Source: Bacillota bacterium
Lineage (GTDB): Bacteria; Bacillota; Clostridia; Christensenellales; SZUA-584
Reading direction: 5' to 3'
NCBI GenBank assembly: GCA_023436115.1
Contig: JAEZKQ010000010.1
Coordinates: 81,300-145,299, forward strand
Length of the DNA: 64,000 bases
Shown in pieces: positions 56,598 through 64,000 of the stretch. The first letter of the stretch is position 1. Each line of letters begins with the position of its first letter. The notes under the pieces were generated by a model. It worked only from the letters and a program-made list of their open reading frames with translations. It was not told the DNA's origin and did no database searches. The position numbers and the translations under genes are program-made.

Positions 56598-58091
56598 TCA
56601 AGTTTCCTTGCAGGTTGAAAGCTCCATGACCTTTTCTGCAGTAATATCTTTGGTGGGCAGATTGCATACGAAAGTATGGTCAGCCAATACGGCGACGCGG
56701 TCACAAACGCCTAGGATTTCTTCGATATCCGAAGAGATAAAAATGACACTGGCTTTCTTCTTAATAAGATCATTGATTGAGTTGTAAATATCTACCTTGC
56801 TGGCAATGTCAAGCCCGCGTGTGGGTTCATCTAATATGAATATTTTAGCGCGGCTCATGATCCACTTCGCAAAAATGGCCTTTTGCTGATTGCCGCCGCT
56901 GTATTCAAGTATATTGCTGTGCAGATTCTGCGGAATATTGAGCTTTTGAACATAATCGGATACAACCTGTTCCAGCACCGAATTATTAATCAAAATGAAA
57001 TTGGCAAAACGTTTGAGTGATGAAACGGCCACATTATTATTGATATCCATATATCCGAATATGGAGTCTGTCAGCCTGTTTTCGGGAACAAGCGCTATGC
57101 CGCTGCTGATGGCCTTGTATGGGCTGTCGATCACTGTGGGCACGCCGTTGAGAATGATCTGGCCTTTTATATTTTGGACGGCACCAAACAAGCAATTTGC
57201 CAGCAGTGTTCTCCCTGAGCCCGCAAGACCGGTCACGCCCAATATTTCTCCCTGATGAAGGTCAAAATTGATGTTGTAGAGCTTGTCCTGAAAGCCCAGA
57301 TCTCTGACGGACAATATCTGTTTGCCTTTGTTTATCTTAATTTTAGGATACCGCTGTTCGACACAATGCCCGCTGAGCATACGTATAATATCTTCCTGGG
57401 TACACTCGGACACCTTTTTCGTGCCCATAATGCGGCCTTTTTTAATAATTGTGATACGATCGCCCAGAATAGACACATCTTCCAGACAATGCGTGATATA
57501 GAACACGCCGGCTCCGCGCTCTTTTATTTTATGCACAATGCGATAAAGAAGATCGCGTTCGGATTGTGTGAGTGCGGAGGAGGGCTCGTCGAGTATGACA
57601 ATTTTGGCATCGGATATATATGCGCGGCAAAACTCAATGATTTGCCGCTGGGCAAACCCTAACGATGAAACCTTGTCGAAAACGGAAACAGGCAAGTTAA
57701 GTTCATCGATCAGCTTTTGGCATAGGTAATTAAGCTTATCATAATCAATAACATTCAAAAGCTTATTCTTTTTTGGGAGGTTATTGAAAAACAGATTTTC
57801 AGCAACGGAAAGCTGAGAGAGCATTGTTGCATCCTGTCTGATATAAATGACATCTTTAAACATCCCTGAAGAAAAGGGCCTGCTCTTTACCGGTATATCA
57901 TTAATAAAAATACTGCCGGAATCAGGCGGCAATATACCGCTTATGATTTGCATCATCAGGCTTTTTCCCGAACCATTCTCACCCATCACAACATGTATTT
58001 CATTTTGAAACAAATCGAGGTCAATATTGGAGAGTGAGAAGTTCTCTAAAACCAGATTAACGTTCTCCAGCTTTACCAGTGGAATACTCAA
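56598..58091 (-). CDS. Sugar ABC transporter double ATPase (RbsA/XylG-like), no adjacent permease
   Basis: A 497-residue protein with two ABC domains. The first is complete (Walker A GENGSGKS 37-44, LDEPSSALT); the second has the degenerate Walker A GLAGSGRT that is normal for the RbsA/XylG/MglA group, and a LDEPTRGLD loop. It follows the DeoR gene by 37 bases and would usually be accompanied by a permease; none lies downstream (56121-56597 holds only a small gene). It may work with the permease at 62038 or be a degraded operon. Start by GGAGGC upstream. Confidence 0.85.
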   Translation of the reverse strand: MSIPLVKLENVNLVLENFSLSNIDLDLFQNEIHVVMGENGSGKSLMMQIISGILPPDSGSIFINDIPVKSRPFSSGMFKDVIYIRQDATMLSQLSVAENLFFNNLPKKNKLLNVIDYDKLNYLCQKLIDELNLPVSVFDKVSSLGFAQRQIIEFCRAYISDAKIVILDEPSSALTQSERDLLYRIVHKIKERGAGVFYITHCLEDVSILGDRITIIKKGRIMGTKKVSECTQEDIIRMLSGHCVEQRYPKIKINKGKQILSVRDLGFQDKLYNINFDLHQGEILGVTGLAGSGRTLLANCLFGAVQNIKGQIILNGVPTVIDSPYKAISSGIALVPENRLTDSIFGYMDINNNVAVSSLKRFANFILINNSVLEQVVSDYVQKLNIPQNLHSNILEYSGGNQQKAIFAKWIMSRAKIFILDEPTRGLDIASKVDIYNSINDLIKKKASVIFISSDIEEILGVCDRVAVLADHTFVCNLPTKDITAEKVMELSTCKET

Positions 58092-58128
58092 ATTAAAAGC
58101 CTCCGTTTAGTTCCTAAGCCCTTGAAAA

Positions 58129-58902
58129 TTATTCTCCCTCGTAAATATCCACAGATGTATATAACTGAATATTCGAATCAAAAAGATAATCCTTATAATT
58201 GTCTGCCAATGCTGAATCCGTAATAATCTTATCGGCAATATCGATATCACCGACACGGCAAAAAGATTTTTCGCCAAAGTTATTCGATGGGCATATAAGA
58301 GATACGGTCTTGGCTGTTTTGCAGGCCTGCTGGATCAAAGAAGCTTTATTGATGCTGGAAACAGTCACACCGAAATTTTTGCTGATACCATCAACCTCTA
58401 CGATTAAGTGATTTAATGAAAAGTTCTGCATGTTGTTGATGGTAAGCTGCCCGTAAAGTGCATATTCTTCAAGACTGCCGCCCACCAGTATAAGGTTATT
58501 GGCCGGAGAGCTTGAAAACTCCAACGCGATAATCACATCGTTTGTTAAAACTGTGAGGTTGTTTTTTTGTGTAAGCCGTTTTGCGATATAGCGGTTTGTG
58601 GTCCCGTCTGTGAGCATAATAATATCGTTGTCGCTTACGAGATGAAAAACTGTATCTGCGATCTCCTGATACTGGGAGGCGTCTTCTTCAGCCGGCTCCA
58701 AAATCAGCCCTTGTTCGTTGTCTTCGTTGATCACAGCGCCGCCATGGGTGCGTTTCAAGTAGCCTTCACTCTCGAGCTTTTCAAGGTCACGGCGTATTGT
58801 CACTTCCGTCACATTAAGTACGCTGCTGAGCATAGCGACTGAAACATGCTTATCTTTATTTAAATAGTTTTTAATAATTCTTATACGTTCAATTGCAAAC
58901 AT
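58129..58902 (-). CDS. DeoR-family transcriptional regulator
   Basis: A 257-residue regulator: N-terminal HTH with NVTEVTIRRDLEKLESEGYLKR (split as in the DeoR signature) and a C-terminal sugar-phosphate sensing domain (DNDIIMLTDGTTNRYIAKRL, VLTNDVIIALE, LVGGSLEEYALYGQ). It is divergent to the sugar-binding protein gene at 59229 and shares a 326-base intergenic region with repeated TGATTA/TAATCA half-sites. The start has a weak TAGGTG site. Probably represses both directions until the sugar phosphate is bound. Confidence 0.9.
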   Translation of the reverse strand: MFAIERIRIIKNYLNKDKHVSVAMLSSVLNVTEVTIRRDLEKLESEGYLKRTHGGAVINEDNEQGLILEPAEEDASQYQEIADTVFHLVSDNDIIMLTDGTTNRYIAKRLTQKNNLTVLTNDVIIALEFSSSPANNLILVGGSLEEYALYGQLTINNMQNFSLNHLIVEVDGISKNFGVTVSSINKASLIQQACKTAKTVSLICPSNNFGEKSFCRVGDIDIADKIITDSALADNYKDYLFDSNIQLYTSVDIYEGE

Positions 58903-58922
58903 ATTTCACCTAAGCACATAAA

Positions 58923-58986
58923 TGATTAGATAATCAAATGTATAAGATGGTCTAATCATACGTTTGTTATATATCATACATGATTA
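58923..58986. promoter_or_regulatory. Three TGATTA/TAATCA half-site clusters, candidate DeoR operators
   Basis: TGATTAGATAATCA (58923-58936) is a near-perfect palindrome; TAATCA recurs at 58953-58958 and TGATTA at 58981-58986, about 28-30 bases apart (roughly three helical turns). They lie directly before the DeoR gene, fitting autoregulation and looping. Confidence 0.5.
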
Positions 58987-59067
58987 TAAAGCTTTTTTCA
59001 ATACAAAAGCAATAGAACGGAAAAGCAAAAAAACGATATAAATAATAACAAAACAAACATATATTTA

Positions 59068-59096
59068 TTGACACAGTGTAAACAAAGTGTTAATAT
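59068..59096 (+). promoter_or_regulatory. SigA-type promoter of the sugar ABC operon
   Basis: TTGACA (59068-59073), 17-base spacer, TAATAT (59091-59096). Leader of about 125 bases to ATG 59229. Confidence 0.78.
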
Positions 59097-59228
59097 TCAA
59101 AAAAGAAATACAAAACTAACAAAACGAAATTATTCGAACATATCTATTATAACATTTACTGTGAAACGAATCGATTTACCCGGAATAACATCCGGCGTAA
59201 AAAATAATATATAAACAAGGAGAGAGAA

Positions 59229-60374
59229 ATGAAGAAGCTATTAATGTGTCTCTTGGTGTTTGTAATGGTGTTTGCGCTTGTTGCGTGCAGCGGCACACCG
59301 GCAGCAGGGGAATCAAAAGAACCCGCGCCTGCGGAGACTCAAGACACGGTTGTTGAACCGGAAGCACCGGTTGAAAATGCTGGTGACTATTATGTTGGTA
59401 TTTCTATGCCGACGAAATCCAGCGAACGTTGGATCAAAGACGGCGAGACAATGAAAAAGATCCTTGAAGAAAAAGGATACAAAGTGGATCTGCAGTATGC
59501 GGAAGACGATATCCCGACACAGAAATCTCAGATTGAGAACATGATTACCATGGGTGCTGACGTTCTCATCATCGCGGCTGTTGACGGTTCGACCCTGTCC
59601 GCTACTCTGGACCAGGCTGGCAAAGACGGCGTCAAGATCATCTCTTATGACCGTTTGCTGGTTGATACAGAAGCTGTTTCCTACTATGCGACATTTGATA
59701 ACAGAGGCGTCGGCAAACTGCAAGCTGAGTCTTTGGTTGAAGGCCTGAAAGCCAAAAAAGGCGACGGCCCCTACAACATCGAGCTGTTCGCAGGATCTCC
59801 GGACGACACAAACTCCTTCTACTTCTATTCTGGTGCGATGGATGTTCTTCAGCCGCTGATCGATGACGGCACAGTCGTGGTTCCTTCCGGCCAGACTAAG
59901 CAGGAAGACATCGGCACACTTCGTTGGGACGGCGCTGTGGCTCAGGCCCGTATGGATGCTCTGCTGGCAGCCAATTACACCGGCGGCAAACAGCTTGACG
60001 GCGTTCTCTCTCCGTACGACGGTCTTTCCAGAGGCATCATCTCCGCTCTGGTATCCTTCGGATACGAAGTCGGAACAGACAACTGGCCGATCGTGACAGG
60101 TCAGGATGCTGAAGCTGCTTCCATTAAGATGATCATCACTGGCGACCAGTACTCCACAATACTGAAAGACACAAGAGACCTGGCAGCTGTTGCAGCTGGC
60201 ATGGTTGATGCGGTGCTGACAGGTTCTGAGCCGGAAATCAACGATACCGAAACATACAATAACAATAAGAAGATCGTTCCGTCTTACCTGCTCGTGCCTT
60301 ACACTGTCACAGTTGACAACTATAAGGAACTCGTTATGGATTCCGGTTACTTAACCGAAGATGACATTAAATAA
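59229..60374 (+). CDS. chvE: Sugar ABC transporter substrate-binding lipoprotein (ChvE/XylF type)
   Basis: A 381-residue lipoprotein: signal peptide with lipobox LVAC (Cys 20), an acidic/Pro-rich tether (21-52), then a periplasmic-binding fold type I starting YYVGISMPTKSSERW. The segments DVLIIAAVDG, VKIISYDRLL and GVLSPYDGLSRG match the ChvE family, which binds multiple pentoses and hexoses. Linked to GguA/GguB-type genes and to arabinose isomerase, an arabinose or xylose substrate is likely. AAGGAGAGAG precedes the ATG. Codons in this gene look optimised, with few rare ones, as in a highly expressed gene. Confidence 0.93.
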   Translation: MKKLLMCLLVFVMVFALVACSGTPAAGESKEPAPAETQDTVVEPEAPVENAGDYYVGISMPTKSSERWIKDGETMKKILEEKGYKVDLQYAEDDIPTQKSQIENMITMGADVLIIAAVDGSTLSATLDQAGKDGVKIISYDRLLVDTEAVSYYATFDNRGVGKLQAESLVEGLKAKKGDGPYNIELFAGSPDDTNSFYFYSGAMDVLQPLIDDGTVVVPSGQTKQEDIGTLRWDGAVAQARMDALLAANYTGGKQLDGVLSPYDGLSRGIISALVSFGYEVGTDNWPIVTGQDAEAASIKMIITGDQYSTILKDTRDLAAVAAGMVDAVLTGSEPEINDTETYNNNKKIVPSYLLVPYTVTVDNYKELVMDSGYLTEDDIK

Positions 60375-60403
60375 GCATCGATAATAGCATAACAGTCATA
60401 TGG

Positions 60404-60436
60404 TCGGCTGGTGCTGTAAAATACAGCACCAGCCGA
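60404..60436 (+). promoter_or_regulatory. 15-bp perfect hairpin between binding-protein and ATPase genes
   Basis: TCGGCTGGTGCTGTA (60404-60418) pairs perfectly with its complement at 60422-60436; the loop is AAA. There is no T-tract, so it is more likely an mRNA-stabilising or partial-termination hairpin that gives the binding protein more mRNA than the rest of the operon. Confidence 0.7.
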
Positions 60437-60496
60437 TTCAGGCTATCATAGGATGTTAACTTTTTGGTCGCGGCAGATATATAAAGGAGTGAGACG

Positions 60497-62041
60497 ATGG
60501 GAAATTACATATTAGAGATGAAGAATATAACAAAGACATTTCCGGGTGTCAAAGCTCTTGATAATGTAAATCTACAGGTCAAGCCGAAACATATCCATGC
60601 TTTGGTCGGAGAAAATGGCGCCGGCAAATCGACTTTGATGAATATATTAAGCGGTGTTTATCCTTACGGAACATATGAAGGGGATATTATTGTTGAAGGG
60701 GAAGTATGCACGTTTAGATTCATCAACGACAGTGAAGCAAAAGGTATCGCAATCATCCATCAAGAGCTCGCGCTGATTCCCAGCTTATCCATCGCGGAAA
60801 ATGTTTTTTTGGGGAATGAGCAGACCGACAGAAGATTTATTATCAATTGGGATAAAACAAGAAGCAGAACCATTGAAATGCTCAAAAAAGTTGGGCTTAA
60901 CGAAAATATCGAGACAAAAGTTAAGGACATTGGCCTTGGAAAGCAGCAATTGGTCGAAATTGTAAAAGCGCTTGCCAAGGATGTGAAAATACTGATTTTG
61001 GACGAGCCGACAGCGGCTTTGAACGATGAGGACTCAAACCATCTGTTAGACCTTCTTGTAGAACTCAAAGAGCATGGTATTACCAGTATTATTATATCTC
61101 ATAAACTCAATGAAGTCACAAAAGTGGCTGACGAGATTACAATCATTCGCGACGGCGCAGTGATAGAGAACCTTGTCAAAGGCGCTGACGACATCAGTGA
61201 AGGACGTATTATTAAAGGCATGGTCGGCAGAGAGATTACCGACCGTTTCCCGAAACGTAAGCATGAAATCGGTGATGTCCGATTTGAGGTTAAGGATTGG
61301 AATGTCTTTGATCCGATGGATCCTGAAAAGCAAGTTCTGGCAGATATCAACCTCAATGTAAGAAAGGGAGAGGTTATCGGTATAGCCGGGCTTATGGGAG
61401 CGGGACGAACGGAATTTGCCATGAGTGTATTCGGTAAAGCATACGGCAGAAAAATTTCGGGGACCGTGATTAAAGATGGCAAGGAAATCTTGATGCATGA
61501 CGTGAGCGATGCGATCAAGAACGGAATTGCCTATGCAACCGAAGACAGAAAGACAGCGGGTCTTATACTAATAGACGATATCAAACGAAATATATCTCTG
61601 GCTGCATTAAATACGCTTAAAAAGGGTGTCGTTATAGATGACAATCTCGAAATAAAAATTGGAGAAGATTTCAGAGATAAGCTTAATATTAAATCTTCGA
61701 GTATATTGCAGAAAACTGGCAATCTGTCGGGCGGGAACCAGCAAAAAGTTGTGTTCAGCAAATGGATATTTGCCGACCCGGACATTTTGTTCCTCGACGA
61801 GCCCACAAGAGGTATTGATGTGGGCGCAAAATATGAGATTTATTGCATTATCAACGAGCTTGCCGAAAAAGGGAAATCCATCATCATGATTTCTTCGGAA
61901 TTGCCTGAAATATTGGGAATGTGTGATAGAATATATGTGATGAACAAAGGAAGGATCGTTGGCGAGCTGACTGCGCAAGAGGCTTCGCAGGAAAATATTA
62001 TGCAGTGCATAATGCAAAGCAACAAGGAGGTAACGAGATGA
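60497..62041 (+). CDS. gguA: Sugar ABC transporter double ATPase (GguA/MmsA type)
   Basis: A 514-residue protein with two ABC domains. First domain: GENGAGKST (38-46), LGKQQLVEI signature, LDEPTAAL. Second: degenerate GLMGAGRTE, LSGGNQQKV and LDEPTRGIDVG. This is the standard GguA/XylG/RbsA format of CUT2 sugar importers. AAAGGAGTGAGACG precedes ATG 60497. It overlaps the permease start by four bases (ATGA). Confidence 0.94.
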   Translation: MGNYILEMKNITKTFPGVKALDNVNLQVKPKHIHALVGENGAGKSTLMNILSGVYPYGTYEGDIIVEGEVCTFRFINDSEAKGIAIIHQELALIPSLSIAENVFLGNEQTDRRFIINWDKTRSRTIEMLKKVGLNENIETKVKDIGLGKQQLVEIVKALAKDVKILILDEPTAALNDEDSNHLLDLLVELKEHGITSIIISHKLNEVTKVADEITIIRDGAVIENLVKGADDISEGRIIKGMVGREITDRFPKRKHEIGDVRFEVKDWNVFDPMDPEKQVLADINLNVRKGEVIGIAGLMGAGRTEFAMSVFGKAYGRKISGTVIKDGKEILMHDVSDAIKNGIAYATEDRKTAGLILIDDIKRNISLAALNTLKKGVVIDDNLEIKIGEDFRDKLNIKSSSILQKTGNLSGGNQQKVVFSKWIFADPDILFLDEPTRGIDVGAKYEIYCIINELAEKGKSIIMISSELPEILGMCDRIYVMNKGRIVGELTAQEASQENIMQCIMQSNKEVTR

Positions 62042-63210
62042 ATAATAATGGTCTAAAAGTGCTCAAAAGCACATTGAAACAGCATGCCATGATTGTTGCA
62101 TTGATCGTGGTTATGATTTTGTTCCTAATTCTGACAAACGGTATACTGTTAACACCCTTGAACATTTCGAACCTGATCCAGCAGAACGCTTATGTATTTG
62201 TTCTGGCTATTGGTATGCTGCTGTGCATATTGATATGTGGTAACATCGATCTTTCAGTCGGTTCCGTCGTCGGATTTGTTGGCGGTATATCCGCGGTTTT
62301 CATTTTAAAGCTAGATATGCCGGTTCTGCCCGCGATATTGATTTCTCTGGCTGTTGGCGTTTTGATTGGTGTCTGGCATGGTACGTGGATTGCTTATATC
62401 GGTGTTCCGGCGTTTATCGCAACACTGGCCGGTCAGCTGATATTCCGCGGACTCACGATGGTTGTCCTTGGTGCGACAAGCCTTGCGCCGCTGCCCGATG
62501 AATACACATTTGTGGCTGCCGGATTCATACCCGATATATTTAGCGTAGAGGGGTGGAATATACTGGCGCTCCTTGCCGGACTCCTGGCTTCCGTTCTCTT
62601 CATTTTAAGTGAAGTCAATAAGCGCAGAAACAAGAGAAAGTACAATTTTGCGGTTTCGTCGATAGGTGCGTTTTTAGCCAAAATCTTCATCGTTCTTCTT
62701 GTTGTCAATGGATTTACTTATCAGTTGGCAAGATACAGAGGCCTGCCGATGGTTCTTGTTGTGGTGGTGATTCTGGTCCTTATCTATTCATTCATTACCA
62801 ACAAGACAATTCCCGGCCGCCATATCTATGCCTACGGCGGCAACCCCAAAGCAGCTGTGCTCTCGGGTATCAAAACGAAACGTATATTGTTCTGGGTGTA
62901 TGTCAACATGGGCTTTCTGGCAGCGCTTGCCGGCATCATCTTCACCGGTCGTTTGAACTCCGCAACGCCTAAAGGCGGCAACGGCTTTGAGCTCGACGCG
63001 ATTGCGGCTTGCTTTATCGGCGGTGCTTCCACAACGGGCGGTATCGGTACAGTGGTCGGCGCCATCGTCGGCGGTGTGCTCATGGGCGTTCTGAACAACG
63101 GTATGTCGATCATGGGCGTCAGCATTGACTGGCAGCAGGCGATAAAAGGCTTCGTTCTTCTCGCGGCTGTGGGCTTTGATGTGTGGTCGAAATCCAGGTC
63201 TAAGGTTTGA
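62038..63210 (+). CDS. gguB: Sugar ABC transporter permease (GguB/XylH type)
   Basis: A 390-residue permease of about ten membrane helices. The family motif GNIDLSVGSVVGFVGG, the AFIATLAGQLIFRG segment and the cytoplasmic coupling loop GNPKAAVLSGIKTKR are visible; AACFIGGASTTGGIGTVVGAIVGG-like glycine-rich helices follow. ATG 62038 has AAGGAGG 9 bases upstream. The gene completes a CUT2 importer with the binding protein and GguA. Confidence 0.95.
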   Translation: MNNNGLKVLKSTLKQHAMIVALIVVMILFLILTNGILLTPLNISNLIQQNAYVFVLAIGMLLCILICGNIDLSVGSVVGFVGGISAVFILKLDMPVLPAILISLAVGVLIGVWHGTWIAYIGVPAFIATLAGQLIFRGLTMVVLGATSLAPLPDEYTFVAAGFIPDIFSVEGWNILALLAGLLASVLFILSEVNKRRNKRKYNFAVSSIGAFLAKIFIVLLVVNGFTYQLARYRGLPMVLVVVVILVLIYSFITNKTIPGRHIYAYGGNPKAAVLSGIKTKRILFWVYVNMGFLAALAGIIFTGRLNSATPKGGNGFELDAIAACFIGGASTTGGIGTVVGAIVGGVLMGVLNNGMSIMGVSIDWQQAIKGFVLLAAVGFDVWSKSRSKV

Positions 63211-63246
63211 TAAGCAAGCAATAAATATATATGTGTAGGTGTAATG

Positions 63247-63290
63247 GGGTTGGGCTCTTCGGTTGCGACACGCGAAAGAAAGCCCAACCC
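63247..63290 (+). terminator. Hairpin after gguB
   Basis: GGGTTGGGCT (63247-63256) and AGCCCAACCC (63281-63290) pair perfectly across a 24-base loop; no T-tract follows. The gap 63211-63621 (411 bases) also holds a second dyad, GTGAGC/GCTCAC (63394-63409), and no gene or clear promoter that I can support. Confidence 0.5.
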
Positions 63291-63621
63291 GGCAGCTACA
63301 TGGTGGCTGGACTATTGTCCTGCAGTGCCGGATACAAATTGATCTGAGATAAATTCATCCAATTGACAAAGTGTTTTACCCATTTAAAACTTCGTGAGCG
63401 CCAGCTCACCACCATTATTAATCTCTTGAAACGGACTAAAGAAAACCTTAACGGGGCTCTTTAAAGTACACGATTATTGCAAGAAGCTACAATACAAATA
63501 ACCTATTATGATTGGTTTATATTAGGGCTGACTAATTGAGTCGAACGAGAGACGTGTATGTATTTGCTGCGGGTTACACCGTAAAAGATTACGTGATAAG
63601 ATAAAGAAAGGAAGAAAAGCA

Positions 63622-64000
63622 ATGGCTGAATATAAATTCTGGTTTGTCGTGGGGTCGCAGCACCTGTATGGCCCCGAAGTGTTAAAAGAGGTCGCCGCAC
63701 ACGCGCAGACAATGGCAGACGGATTCAACACGGATAACAATGTACCGTTTGAAGTGGTGTCCAAAGGTGTGGTCACCACGCCCGACGAGATCAAAGAGGT
63801 CTGCATCGCCGCCAACAGCGACAAAGCATGCGCGGGTGTGATCACTTGGATGCACACGTTCTCGCCGAGCAAAATGTGGATCGGCGGGCTGACATTGCTC
63901 AACAAACCTTACCTGCACCTCAACACACAGTTCAATAAGAACCTGCCGTTTGATACCATCGACATGAACTTCATGAACACCAACCAGTCCGCGCACGGCG
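63622..64000 (+). CDS. araA: L-arabinose isomerase, cut by right window edge
   Basis: The first 126 codons of AraA are present: FWFVVGSQHLYGPEVL (6-21) at the N-terminus, VITWMHTFSPSKMWI (near 73-87), then LHLNTQFNKNLP. These segments are characteristic of L-arabinose isomerase, which converts L-arabinose to L-ribulose. AAAGGAAG precedes ATG 63622. It lies downstream of the sugar ABC genes, supporting arabinose as one transported sugar. The gene continues past base 64000. Confidence 0.95.
   Translation, partial: MAEYKFWFVVGSQHLYGPEVLKEVAAHAQTMADGFNTDNNVPFEVVSKGVVTTPDEIKEVCIAANSDKACAGVITWMHTFSPSKMWIGGLTLLNKPYLHLNTQFNKNLPFDTIDMNFMNTNQSAHG

Noticed and set aside
1..64000. CRISPR arrays, rRNA genes, prophage blocks
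   Set aside because: No regularly spaced repeats, no rRNA-like sequence, and no phage structural genes were seen.

Overview
The window looks like the chromosome of an anaerobic, endospore-forming member of the Clostridia (Firmicutes). Evidence: sporulation and germination genes (ytxC-like, cwlJ-gerQ, pdaA, a LysM-GH18 spore cortex/coat-type hydrolase), a T-box riboswitch on thrS, near-consensus TTGACA/TATAAT promoters, strong AGGAGG-type ribosome binding sites, TTG/GTG starts and FeoAB ferrous iron uptake. Most of the window has balanced base composition; the stretch 40193-43270 is visibly AT-rich.

Layout. 1-2000 (minus): a glycosyltransferase running off the left edge and a nucleotidyltransferase (surface sugar). 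2300-5100: feoA-feoB-Cys-rich protein, with a shared palindromic operator candidate. 5100-13400: a DUF4163/DUF3298 protein, galM, a three-gene NHEJ operon (Ku, separate LigD ligase and polymerase proteins), an ABC-F ATPase behind a leader that looks like a conditional terminator, a peptidoglycan-binding exported protein and a Vat-like acetyltransferase. 13400-20500: thrS with T-box, membrane proteins, a MazF-like toxin, an amidohydrolase, ytxC, a truncated ABC ATPase remnant. 20800-37700: housekeeping and stress/repair genes (tex, mutY, msrAB, exonuclease III), PadR with its palindrome, spore genes, two paralogous Cys-rich proteins, the AmmeMemoRadiSam pair, a C39-like lipoprotein. 37900-40100: an operon of one novel protein and two zinc-ribbon proteins.

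40193-43270 is a complete mobile element that can be delimited to the base: 12-bp perfect terminal inverted repeats, 8-bp target duplications (AAAAACAA) and an IS1595/ISXO2-type transposase. Unlike a simple IS it carries about 2 kb of passengers: a zinc-ribbon protein, a DUF6173-like protein, a 72-residue protein followed by a MazF/PemK-like toxin with palindromic promoters, and a candidate small RNA driven by a consensus promoter and ending in a 14-bp hairpin. This is the most interesting object in the window.

43700-54300: a DUF2935 protein, RNase Z, then a copper-handling cluster: DUF2318 protein, an HMA-SafE-double cupredoxin fusion, the CopA P-type ATPase, a lipoprotein and a two-component system whose sensor domain is Met/Cys-rich. 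54300-56500: tRNA-Ser(GCU), a dockerin-bearing NlpC/P60 protein, a small basic protein. 56600-64000: sugar uptake: a DeoR regulator with an orphan double-ABC ATPase (minus), and divergently a ChvE-type binding protein, GguA-type ATPase, GguB-type permease and the start of L-arabinose isomerase, pointing to pentose (arabinose) use.
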